Part shown: positions 11,771 through 22,900 of the stretch, one piece after another | Layout of the letters: every line of letters begins with the position of its first letter | How positions within the stretch are numbered: position 1 is the stretch's first letter | Origin: Siniperca chuatsi | Lineage: Eukaryota > Chordata > Actinopteri > Centrarchiformes > Sinipercidae | Length of the DNA stretch: 64,000 nt | Direction of reading: 5' to 3' | Assembly: GCF_020085105.1 (NCBI RefSeq) | Contig: NC_058064.1 | Location: 19,011,323 to 19,075,322, forward strand | Made by a program: the position numbers and the translations under genes | The notes under the pieces: model-generated | Databases searched by the model: none | What the model was told of the DNA's origin: nothing | The model's input: the letters and a program-made list of their open reading frames with translations, nothing else

Positions 11771-14064
11771 GAAACAAACAATAGGTCTGTACCAGGGGGT
11801 CACTATAGTAAAAGTATTATTGACGGATTAGAAAAATTAAAAGCTCTGCTCAACACAAAATTGCATCTGGGAAGTGATAACCTGAGAGGTACAAAAACTG
11901 AGAGTGAAAATGGTGCTTTACCCATGAGTGTTTGATCCACTAAATCATCCTGGTCTTTGCTGAAAAACACTGTAATTCTGACTGAGAAAGTCTTTTTGAA
12001 TAGCCTTTTCAACATGGAACAGTAAAGCCATGAGATGGGGTTGGTGTTACAACTAGATATAACGCTGAGTCAGATACCACAGGCGGCACTCAAGTCCTAA
12101 TGGTCACATTCTAGAGCTTTCTATTTTTTTTATCTTTATCTTTAATTTCTTGCTTTCCAGTCCGTTCATGCTGCTTTAAAGCTGTAATACACAAGGGAAC
12201 TTTCTGGTACTATGATCTTTACTGTGTTGATACTGTAGGTGTTTGGCTCAGTAAAAATGCCCTCAAGTATTATTGTTACAGTAAACTGGAGCCTGAATGC
12301 TCTGCTATCTCCTCCCAGCCACCCACCCATTCTTCCCTACATAAGCCTCTGTTCAGAATTACAGCACTTTTTGTGATTTATGAGCAAACTGTGCTGTAGT
12401 CTACCTTCTGAATTTACGCTGATAGCTCTTGGGACCAATTCATTTCAGGTTGGGAAGGAAAAAAAGCCCTGGCTACTGCTTTCCCATTACATGGTAAATC
12501 TCCTGAGAATGAGACAGAGGCGTGCGAGTCAGCAGAAACACAGATCTTCTGAAAGCAGCAATTTATGTGCACATGGTCTCTGTATCATAAAGTAATAAAA
12601 AAGCTGATTAAGTGACTTTTTCACTTTTAATTGCCACTTGAATGGGGCTATATGCCTAAAGGGCCTACTGTGCATGTGCCAGTGTTTTTGTGACCATATG
12701 GAGGGGCATGACTTTGATAATATGGATATATAGAGGATCTGGGTTTCCCTGTGGAATAAGAACGTAATGGGAAAACTATGGCTAAAACAGAATCATTTTG
12801 TCATAAGTAGTGAACCCAATGAAAATGATTCCAAAGTTTATTTCCTCTCTAGATGAAATTGCAGAGACAACTTGTAACTTCTAGAGATCATCCAGATTTG
12901 TCAGTTCTTCCCCTGGCCTGTATTTGGGTCACTGATTTCCTGTCAACTGCTAGTGATTTTCAGTAACAACAAAACTGTTCAGTCCCATGGTGTACCTGTG
13001 CTGAATGTTAAGCATCAATGCACTGAACCAATAGGTTAGCTGAAAGGAATACTATGCCTTCTATGAAATGTTTGCTGAGTGTGCAGTACCACAGTATGAA
13101 AGACTATACTGCACAGCAAAAGATCAGGCAGCTTTGTTTAGAGCACAATAAATGGCATGTCTTTAAGCAGGAGCTTGTCCTCAATGATATTCGCCTTCAG
13201 CACTAAAATGTAATATAAGAGAGAATCCCATTTTGGGCACATTCAAAGCAATACTGTAAGTGAAAACATAATGTGACATTTTTGCCAAAGGCCTTTGTGC
13301 TCTGTTTTTAAGCTTGGAAATAAACAACAGCAATCCTAATCTCATCTCGCCTCTCATATCTGCCCTTGAGCCTTCACTGTGTTGAGACAAATCTCAGCAT
13401 TTGTGCTTGTGTTGCTTTTCATTCGTGTAGCCAAGAGCAAAGCCAGGGAAGGGAACAGGCAGAAAAAACAAAAAGTACTTCATTATAAAAGCAGAAAGAG
13501 CTTTGTTTGTCTTTAAACTCTGTTATTCTGTTATATTTTCGAAAAACTAAAGAGGCAAACAAATTTGTCACACTGCATTTTCTAGACAACATTTAAAAAA
13601 GATTATAAATTCAGTCATTTTGACATGTACACTGTTTCCCCTTCCCTTTTTAAATCTGCTATCAGGCCATAAAGGAATAGTTTGACTAGTTTCACTAATA
13701 AACATGTTATAACTTGTTTGTTGAATTTTTATTGTGTAAAAACAACAATTTGCCGTTTTACACGGGGTTATGTGCCAGATTATAGGTCCTTCTCAAAACG
13801 CCAAATTCAGACTTGCAGCCTTTGGAGTTTGAATTTGGCAAATTTAACTCTGGAGTCCAAACTCCTGAGGATGGGAAGAAACAGCAATTGAGACAGCAGC
13901 GCTGTTGCTCAGCCTGGCTCTGGTGAATACGCTTCAACTGTAAAACTGTGCTGTGACAAAGTGATTTCAACTCAAAGGCCAATAACAAATAAAATAGCTT
14001 TTTTTAGGAATTTCAACCATGTTGAGTGTGAAATGTAGTCAACAGATACACCTGTTATCTTCAG
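11771..14064. other. Gene-free stretch
   Basis: Short ORFs only, none with recognisable domains or splice-consistent extension. A MITE-like terminus AAAGGAATAGTTTGAC occurs at 13671-13687. Confidence 0.45.
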
Positions 14065-14072
14065 TTCGATAT

Positions 14073-15075
14073 TAGGGCTGCCACTAATGACTATTTTTCT
14101 ATTGATTAATCTATCGACTATTTTACCGATTAATCAGTTAATCTAAACGATTAATTTACATCCAAAAAATCTAATTGACCATTTAATTTGAGTTCATTTT
14201 ATTTTGACAAACTGCATGTCATTGTGACATTGTCATTATGCAACAAAAAATGTAAACAAAGGTTTACATATTAAAGTGCAAAAATGTAGGCATATAATAT
14301 TTGATAGCCAGCCCAGCAATAAAAATGATTTGTTAAATACCTACTCTACAGGTGAACATGGCTGAGCAAGAAAGGGAAAGGATGGAGGAGGAGGGAGCAG
14401 GAACAAGTGATGTGTCGGTCCTTTAAGTGGATGATGGGAGCCGGCTCCTGTCTGAGAGCATGTCTGCATTTTTAACAAAATGCATGCTCAGTCTTCCCAC
14501 AGGCAGTTCAAAACCAGTATGTCTCATATGTTCCGAGACCGTGGCGATAATTAAAAGCAGCTATGTGAAGCGCCACTACGAGACAAAGCACAGAGCATCT
14601 TTTGAGCAGGTTAACAAGGCGGATGGCACCCCCCCTCAAATCGCCTACTGGTGACGATTATGTAGTGTGAATACAGTGGATAGAGTCTGCTGGTTCTAAT
14701 TCAGTTCTGTATTTAAACACTGTTGACTGTTTTGTAGTATTTTAAATAATTCAAATAATAAAATCAGGCTATTAAGTCAAATTAGGTGTCAGCTGATCAT
14801 TATATTAATTCAACTTTGAATTTTTGCTTTCTGTATATACAAACATGGAGAGAAAAACCTTGGAAAATGTGTTTAATTGTTTTACATATTAGCCTAACAC
14901 AAACATTAATACAAATTAACAGATTGTGGGGGTTTTTAAATTAATGATTCATTGATCGACAAACACATTGTGTCAGTTTGAGTTTGGTGTATCAGATTGG
15001 GGCCGCTTGACAGCAAATTCCCGGACTGCTTTTTGTTGCCAGTCTGCCCCCGATGTCGACACAGTGGCAGCCCTA
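14073..15075 (+). mobile_element. Internally deleted hAT-type transposon with TIRs and 8-bp target duplication
   Basis: The ends are perfect 13-bp inverted repeats, TAGGGCTGCCACT at 14073-14085 and AGTGGCAGCCCTA at 15063-15075. The flanks are TTCGATAT (14065-14072) and TTCAATAT (15076-15083), an 8-bp duplication differing by one G/A. Inside, 14358-14654 keeps the N-terminus of a BED-finger-like transposase. Length is about 1 kb, so most of the transposase is gone. Confidence 0.88.
14358..14654 (+). pseudogene. hAT transposase N-terminal remnant (BED-finger-like)
   Basis: ATG at 14358 opens MAEQERERMEEEGAGTSDVS, then an in-frame TAA at 14424. The frame continues through CLICSETVAIIKSSYVKRHY and ETKHRASFEQ, a C-x2-C ... 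H-x4-H finger typical of hAT transposases. It ends at 14654. No dimerisation or catalytic region remains. Confidence 0.8.
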
Positions 15076-15083
15076 TTCAATAT

Positions 15084-16504
15084 ATATTTACACTGAAACC
15101 AAATACAATATACCACTGCCTCTGTTAATTTTCATTTATATATTTATAAATTTGTATTGAATTCAAAAGTATTCTCAATAAAACAGGTGGAGCAAGAACA
15201 CTTCTGGTGATTTGGACTGGAGTTTCGCTCCTTGACCCAGGTCACGCCACCCCCCCCCCTAAAATAAAACACAACTTGTCATTTTCACACTTTGGTATTT
15301 GTATGGATTAAACAAAACATGTTAAGACGTGAACTTTAGAGGGTCGGTAGATTTTAGCTTTGAACAGAGCCAGGTCTACTTAAGCTACCGGGCTTCCTGC
15401 CTGTAGCTACAAATCTCCCGTACAGACATATGCGATCTTCCCTTGGCATGAAAACGAACAAGTGTATTTCCACAAAATGCCAAACTATTAATTTAAGTTG
15501 AATGAAGCCCACTTAGATAAGAAAGATGTTGGTAAAGAGTGTGCTGTTGAAAACAGCCGTCCCCCCCGCAGTATTCTGGCTGGCCTGAGCAGCATGCCGG
15601 GCACAGTGAGCTTTCATCAGATTTTTAATTGCAGCCACAGTGGCTATAATCAGATCTGACTGGAATGCGCCTATGCAAAGCCAGCAGCCGTAATTTAGAG
15701 CCCGAGAGTGGCGGCCAAACATCGATTCCATGACCTTTCCTAAATTATCCAGGCAACAGAGAGGATTGTGTCTCTTTTCTCTCGCTCTCACTCTGTCTCC
15801 CTCTTATCATTTGTCACTGTAATGAGCAGCAGGATATGGGGGGGGGGAGGAAGGGACACCCTGTGAGAGTCCAGCCGTGGGCATGGAGCTGGGATGAACG
15901 GTAATTGATTAGCGGTGCGACCATCTCAGACAGCTCAGTCGCAGCGCGGGCCATGCTTTGATGCTGGATGACAGCAAAGTAAATGTCTGCCGAGATAATG
16001 AGGTGGTCTCGGCACACCCTACGTGTCAGTACTCTACCAATCAATGCGCGTGTGTAACCAGGCAATAAAATTGGCCTTGCATGAATGTGCATGCATGTGT
16101 GTATGTGGCATATTTTAAACCGATGCCAAAAGAAACAGGACAATTCACAGTGGCCTTTGTGCCAGTGGGGAGAGAGGCCTCTTCAGATGGTCTGGAAAGA
16201 GCGAGGCGAGGCTGGTGGGCGCCTCGAGGTTAGAGAAACAGGCTTATGACTGGACGCTTACCAGTTTAGCTCCCAGATCAACTGGAAAAATCTGGATAAC
16301 TGAAAAACTATAAAAACTATCCTTATAGTGACTGTTGTCATCCTTAAAGTAATAATCTGCAACTACTTAATAGAAATCACTGTCTGCTTTGCTCCCAGAT
16401 GATATAACACAAATCCCACACTGATTATGAATTTTTTTTCTAATTTGCAGTCAGTGGAAAAAATCTCCCACACAGGAAATTTTGTGGTTTCTTTGTAATG
16501 AAAA
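15084..16504. other. Gene-free stretch, possible conserved non-coding block at 15600-16200
   Basis: It has poly-C runs near 15250, 15562 and 15839. The part at 15600-16200 is GC-balanced, non-repetitive and contains GTAATTGATTAGCGG. It reads like unique sequence rather than transposon, but no protein-coding frame is convincing. Confidence 0.3.
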
Positions 16505-16945
16505 CAAAAACAAGGCTAAGATTTTACAGCCATGCTAACAGCTCTGTGTGGTACTTGGGCACAGTGGTGCTTTGAGCTAAATGCTAATCAGCATGCTTAC
16601 ATGCTCATAACAACAAAGCTATGCTGATTTTTAGTAGGAATAGCCTGTTTAGCCTAGCATGTTTACCATGTTCATGTTCACCCTCTTAGTTTTGTGTGCC
16701 AGCATGCTAACATTTGCCAGCACTAAACACAAAGTACAGCTGAGACTGATGGAAATGTCATTAGTTTTGCAGGTATTTGGTCATAAACCAAAGTATTGGA
16801 CAAATTAAAATTTTGACCTGATGATGGCACTAGATGAAAAGTCAGAGCATCACTCAAAGTCAAACAAAGTTATTACAATTCATCCTGAGGGGAACATTAA
16901 TGCCTGTAACAAATCTATCCAGTAGTTACTGAGACATTTCATGAA
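16505..16945 (+). repeat. GCTAACATGCT-family dispersed repeat
   Basis: It has the same landmark order as 4193-4575, including AGCATGCTAACATTTGCCA, CAGCTGAGACTGATGG, GACCTGATGATGGCACTAGA and CAATTCATCCTGAGGGGAAC. Confidence 0.82.
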
Positions 16946-17954
16946 AGTTTTTATATTTGCGTTCAGTTGGAAAACTCTTTTCCCGCACAGGAAATGATGT
17001 GGTTTCTTTGTAATAAATAAAAGACAAACTGGGCAGTTGGCATGAATAGCATGGCACCTACCTAAACTCAAACTCAAATCCAAGGAAAACAAACCAGCTC
17101 AATGACTCAGAGGGAGATATCCTAAAACTGAACATGATGGTCTCCAAGGCAAAACTAAAATATACATTTACGTGTGCTTTTCATGATTAGAAACACTTCA
17201 AGATGAGACGTGATTCAAGAGCAGTGCAGTTGTAGATGCTTTTCTTTCGCACTGAAAGGTCTTGCGGTCTTGTTATATTTTGTCCTTGGGCTACACTAAA
17301 TGGACAACACTTATTTGGTCGGAGTACTCCAGAAGGGCCAGCTATAACAAACAACAAATATTCATATTCCTCTTCCTTACAAAACAGAACTATTACCAGA
17401 GTCTCTTTATTCAATGCCATGGAGATTCAAAGGCTGATTGTACTGCATTAATTACAACGGCTGCAGAGATGGTGAGATATCACATTTTGATTATAAAAGA
17501 CCAAGAACATTTGCACTCAAAAGACTTGCCCTCTCCTTTTTTGGGGTTAATTTCTATTGGGGGAGAATATTTCCATGTTACATCATTTTATTTAGTTTTT
17601 CCTTTCTTGCTTTATATTGCTGGAAGGTAACAGTATGAATAGGCTTTTGAAGATTGTGGTGTTTTGTACCATTTAACCCTGGACCTTCTATTGCAGTTTT
17701 AGTAAAAGGACACATTAAACAAGATACTTTATATCTATATCATGTAAGCTGCCTGGAGGGAAGACTTCAGATTGTAGCCAACCATATTAAACCGAGCCTC
17801 CAACTGACGAATCAATACAATGGATTGCTTTTTTAAATGATAAGTGGTCGCTACCTGGAGAGAAAGAGAGAGAAACCAAGACAGACATAGAGGAGAAACA
17901 CTGTTTGATTTGATCAATTACTCTCAATGGTTTTTCTTTCACTTGTATATACAT
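16946..17954. other. Gene-free stretch with overlapping short ORFs
   Basis: Several ORFs overlap in different frames around 17187-17640, but none has domain motifs, and composition matches the flanks. Judged non-coding. Confidence 0.45.
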
Positions 17955-18300
17955 TTTGGGTAACACTTTATATTAGGGTACACATAGGGTTAGCATGCAT
18001 ATTAGGAGCATGTTTTCTTTATTAGTCATTATTAAGCACTTATTAATGCCTTATTCTGCATGACCATATTCCACAACTACTAGGCTATTAACTAAGAGTT
18101 TTCCCTCAATAACCTCCTAATTACTGCTTACTGAAAGGAAGGAAGTTGTTGTACATGAATTACAATCTTAATATGGTTTGCTCAGTATGGATCTTATAAG
18201 GTGGTAGTACCACAAGAATAGTCATTCTCCCGTAATAACACTTAATAAATATGGACTCTTCTTATGTAACAAAACACAAAACTACAAGTGTTAATAGTGT
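17955..18300 (+). repeat. GGGTAACACTTTA-type fish repeat
   Basis: TTTTGGGTAACACTTTATAT and the series TTAGTCATTATTAAGCACTT, ATTAATGCCTTATTCTGCAT, CTAACAATAACC-like blocks are typical of a common teleost non-autonomous DNA element. Boundaries are approximate. Confidence 0.55.
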
Positions 18301-18464
18301 CCAAATATGTCTAAATTAAGTCTTTTGAACTCAGAATATGTTCCCCATTCTAAAGTGAGGTCTCGCTGACTAATTCACTAGTAGTTTGACACTCAGTTAA
18401 ACCCACAAGTCAGTCACTTTAATTTTTGGCAGCTAGAGATACAGATATATTATCACTTTTATAA

Positions 18465-18720
18465 AGCTGATGAGGCGAATACATTAGCAAACAGTTGCCC
18501 GATATGGAGCGACATTAACATTCATTTAGAGCCGTATTTCAGCGCCACCTGGTGAATGTAAGTCCAGTATTCACTCTTCTTTTAGCTCTGTTTTGGGCTC
18601 CAACAACACCTGAGAAAAATATCTGGCTATTTAGCTGCTAAATGCTCCACTATGTTTACCCGTTATGTTTTGTGCGCTGATAATGACTGAAGGGTTTTAT
18701 TCGAACCCATCTCGTACCTT
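18465..18720 (-). repeat. CTGGTGAACATAGTGGA-family repeat, partial
   Basis: Reverse strand match: ATTCACCAGGTGGCGC complement, TTTAGCTCTGTTTTGGGCTC, ATCTGGCTATTTAGCTGCTA, AATGCTCCACTATGTT. Confidence 0.75.
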
Positions 18721-18824
18721 GAGCCACAGGTTAACAGTAAAAGTACATTTCATGTAGGACATGAGCTCTGGGACTCAGACCCAAGTAAAATGAAACAGAA
18801 AACATTTTTATATCAATTGAAGCC

Positions 18825-18830
18825 TTTATT
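18825..18830 (-). promoter_or_regulatory. Candidate polyadenylation signal of the carboxylesterase
   Basis: The plus strand reads TTTATT, which is AATAAA on the gene strand, about 650 bp after the stop codon. Other copies nearer the stop (around 19271) are possible, so this is a choice among candidates. Confidence 0.3.
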
Positions 18831-19480
18831 TCATTATACAGACAATTTTACAAATTTAATTTTATTATAATGTACAGCTGATAAATGAAGTCTTCCTTGT
18901 CTCTGTACTTCATGATGTAGTGTCACATAGCTTCAGGATAAGAGTACATTTTCTGCTCACGTTGAAACTTGTTGAAAGTACTTTTTACCACAGATAGAGC
19001 AAACTTGTTTGTTTCTGTGTCCACTTGCATATTTCCATTGACTATGACAGTATATGCAGTTGTGCAAATTTTAAAAGTTACTCATGTTAAAGAGAAAATG
19101 GTGCGGATTTGGTGAGAAATGCAATTCCTACTGTGACCAATAGATGATGACAGAATGCTGACAATTCAAGAAGTTTTGAAAAACTCACGTCCATTGTTAG
19201 CTTTTGACTTCCCTAAGTATATGTTGCTGGAGAAAGCTAATGAAGGAATGAAAAAAATTCTAAAAGCTGACTATTTATTGAAATAATTGTTGCTTGGTAG
19301 CAATTCCTTAAAGGTCATATTTAATACTGATGAGTACATATTTTTGTAATAAACACCTCGACTTTATGCTGCAAGATTTTGTGACTGAATTTACATGGTC
19401 AGGACCAAAGAAAACAGCACGTATTGATGCTACTTCAATGCAAAGTAACCCAACATCTCCCTGCCTAGCCTGTCCCCTCA
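18831..19480 (-). other. Probable 3' UTR / 3' flank of the carboxylesterase
   Basis: AT-rich DNA without a credible ORF lies directly downstream of the stop codon. Its extent depends on which polyadenylation signal is used. No transposon was recognised in it. Confidence 0.35.
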
Positions 19481-19933
19481 CTAGTAAATGCCCAGTTGGT
19501 CCCAGAAGTCACATACATGGTTCCTGGTTCCCACTTGTGCATGTGAACGTGCTGTCAGGTTCATGACCAACCAGTTGCTGGTGTCGGAATAGCGCGGCCA
19601 AACGGGCAGACGCTGCTCCCGGCAGAAAGTCGTCTGTTGGGCCCGCGAGGAAGGGTCACCAGTGTGGGCGAAGGCGCCCCAGTAGCACAGCATCCGATTG
19701 GACAGCAGCTTCTCTGGCGCCGACAGGGTGAAGTTGGCCACCGAGGCAGAATCAAAGAGAAAGGGTAGCTCTGCGCCGTGGCAAGCGTGCTGGTAGCAGA
19801 AAGTCAGACCTGACCACACACGATGGTCCGATGCCACGTGGTCGAACACGTACATCCACACGTTGCTGCCGGCTGCTGTGCCGGCACGTGCCGACCTCCT
19901 GGATGGACACAGGAAGACAAAGTCGGTGACGAT
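19481..19933 (-). CDS. Carboxylesterase exon 8 (terminal, catalytic His)
   Basis: This terminal exon encodes 150 residues plus stop. It contains the [10 protein letters not shown] catalytic-histidine motif (His513), FAHTGDP and the C-terminal FWDQLGIY. The acceptor CTCCCCAG precedes 19933. It is more GC-rich than the flanking DNA and is separated from exon 7 by about 11.2 kb. Confidence 0.9.
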   Translation of the reverse strand: MVTDFVFLCPSRRSARAGTAAGSNVWMYVFDHVASDHRVWSGLTFCYQHACHGAELPFLFDSASVANFTLSAPEKLLSNRMLCYWGAFAHTGDPSSRAQQTTFCREQRLPVWPRYSDTSNWLVMNLTARSHAQVGTRNHVCDFWDQLGIY

Positions 19934-22900
19934 CTGGGGAGAGGGAAGAAAGAGAGACATCTGGTCACACAACAATTTTTTTTTTTACTTAATTGAATGA
20001 GTTATAGCCATCATTGGCTTGGCTCTATGGATGGCAATGGTAGTTAGTTAGTCAGTTGGTCGTCAATTGGTCCACCAATTTGGACCAGATTAAAATAGCT
20101 CAACAACTATTGGATAGCCATGAAATTTTGAACAGGCAATCAAATCAATTCAGAGTTTATGCAGTGGATGTGTTGAGGTGGGCTGGTGCTAAATTGGATC
20201 AGCCGGATGGACGCTCTAAACTCTACACTGCTGTGATTGGTTGTTTTGCTGTCAGGCAACTGAGGATGCCCGGTGTTAAAGTTAACTAGAATGGTCAAGA
20301 CCAGAAGTCAGGTTCCTGCTCCCGCTTCCAGGGGCGTAGCACAAAATACTGGGCCCTGTACATAGGCATTCTCTATGGGCCCCTCCCTGCATCCATGGCT
20401 ATTCAATATAATATCTCTGTGGGCCCTCCCCTTTTCCCCCCCAGTCCTACGCCCCTGCCCGCTTATTCTCTGCAGTGTGTCATTTGGTGTTGTTGCGCGA
20501 TCTCTGACTAGGGTTTGTGCCGGATAGGCCCTCCGCATCTCGTGGCCTCATCTTCCCTTGTATGAGACGAGCTGCAGACGTGCAAGTGATTGTAAATCAT
20601 GCAACGACACCGAACAACACACTGCAGAGAAGAAGCGGGAGCAGGAAATTGACAAGCCAACGGCCTAAACAATTGGCCAGTTAGCCATCTAAGGGACTTC
20701 CTGTTTTGGTTAGTACCATAACCTGAGTCTTTCCTGGTGTTTCCAGTGTTTTCCCCTGTCTGCCTCTCTGTGTTTGTCTGTGTCTGCTGTGGGCGTGGCG
20801 CTCCTCTCAGTCTCTCTCCTGGCTTCCTGGTTACCTGCACACCTGATTACTGACGCACCTGCCATCCATTAGCTCATCAAGTCAGCAGTGCTACAACCCT
20901 GCTCTTTCATCCACTCTTCGCCAGATCGTTGCTTCAGCCAGGTAAAAGCTCTTTCTCAGCCACTTAGTACTGTGTATGCTAAGTTTCTTCCAGTGTTTTT
21001 ACCTGCAATTAACATTTGTCTCTTCTGCTTCAGGATCATTGCCTGCACTTCTACCTGCCTACCTGCCACGCTCACAGCCGGACCACTGACCCCTTTTGCA
21101 TGCCACACCTCCCGCTCAGCTCCGCCTGGCCGTTCTCCCCTTACCCAGTCAGAGCCCTTCCCCAACCTCTCACCTTTTGCAATAAAATCCAGTTGGTTCC
21201 TCTTACACCTGAGTCTGTGTTCTGCATTTGGGTTCCCCCTGTTGATCGCAACACTTCCGTGTAGCTGACCATTCTAGTTAACGTTCACATGCCCAGAGCG
21301 TCATCCCTGACAGCGAAACAACCAATCACTCCAGCGTAGAGTTTAGAGCGTCCCTCGGGCTGATCAAATCTAGCACCAGCCCACCTTAACACATCCATTG
21401 AATAAACTCTGAATTGACTTCGGTTCTGTCCAATCACATGCAAGAAGTGTTGTCCCACCTTTCCATAATCTGAAATGTCGTTGTGTTTCGTGAAATGTCT
21501 TTGTTTTCTGACATGTGTTTTGACCCTCAGGGCCACCACACCAATAACATGCTAAACTAAAACGGTGACTATGGTTAACATTACCAGCTAAACATCTGCA
21601 TGTTAACATTGCCATTGCAAGAATATTAGTATGCTGACATTAGCATTTTGCACAAAACACTAAGTAGAGCCTCACAGAGCTGCTAGTGTCTGACAGGAGG
21701 CTAATTTAGGCCTCACATCTGTGCGTTGTTTTTTGTTTTTCTGTGCCCTTCATAGACAGATGTGACTCACAGCACACCCACAGCAATCATGGCTTTACAT
21801 AGGATGTTCTTTTCCGTTCGCTGTTCTTCTTACAAATACATATCTTTTTCCAACTGACATCACATACTCTTTCCCTCTTTCAGTCTTGGAAGAAAAAAAA
21901 CACATGAAGCCTCCCACTCATGACCACACTGATTCATTTTTCTGTGCCTGCCATGTAAGTATTTTACTGTTTTTGCGTCACTCTCATTATGGGCTTTACG
22001 TAAGTGTAATTTATTACCTTTTATTCCTTTATTCTTTCAGAAATGTCTTTTCTTTCTTTGAAAAGAAGAAAAATATGTAACTACATATTCCCACTTTTCC
22101 TTTTATAATCAAGACAACTGAAAAATAGTGAATCAATTTGACTGCAATTTTGTGGACAAGAGATCACCCTTGGCCTCATGATGAGTGGATTACATTTCGG
22201 TGCTGATCCAGCTCTGGGATTTTAAGCCATGGCTGTTATAGTGTTACATATGCTGGTTACCAAGTCTATAACTAAACAGCACTGCAGTCAGATATTTTTT
22301 TTTTGGACCATGAAACCTGGAAAATAAACTATAAACAAGCTGCTTTGCAAGTTGAAGAATTGTTCAACATTGTGGAAGGTATATTCTTCACAGTCTATCT
22401 TCTAGTTTCTGCAGTGTTTTTGTAGAAAAGAATATGAAGAAAACTAATTAGCGTGACATCTACAAAGAGACAGGCGGAGCAGCAAAAACTATTGTTCCCT
22501 CTCAGCTAAAAGGAAGCAAAAAGAAAATGAAGGTAGAGCGTCTTCTTCTGCCTGTTACCTGGAAACCAGTGTGTCTTTTTGAGCACACGACCTGCGCCCA
22601 CTCAGCCCCACATCTGACACCTGAAAACAAACGGGACGACTGTAGGAAGCCGCTGGACACACACACACACACAGATTAACGCCTTATCTTCACACACACA
22701 TTTGTCTGTTTCAAATAGGCACATGCATAAATGTAGTAATCGCTAACAGACACACACTCTACCTGATCACTGATAGTCATGGCTCACAACCACATATTCA
22801 AGTGGGTACAAACGCAGGTTAAAATTAAGTTAAGTAATGTGCACAATGTATTCAAGTACAGTGTTGTGGAAATAAACATTTCCTCTGCTATTTCCTCAGC

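Noticed and set aside
14427..14654. BED-finger ORF as a host gene
   Set aside because: It lies between hAT inverted repeats with a target duplication, has an in-frame stop just upstream and lacks the rest of the transposase, so it was called a transposon remnant.
17187..17836. Cluster of overlapping ORFs of 60-122 codons
   Set aside because: They overlap in several frames and on both strands, have no domain motifs, no good start context and no splice-consistent continuation.
20508..21268. Overlapping ORFs of 110 and 126 codons within the LTR-like block
   Set aside because: Low-complexity pyrimidine-rich DNA inside a palindrome, with no protein motifs and no frame shared between related segments.
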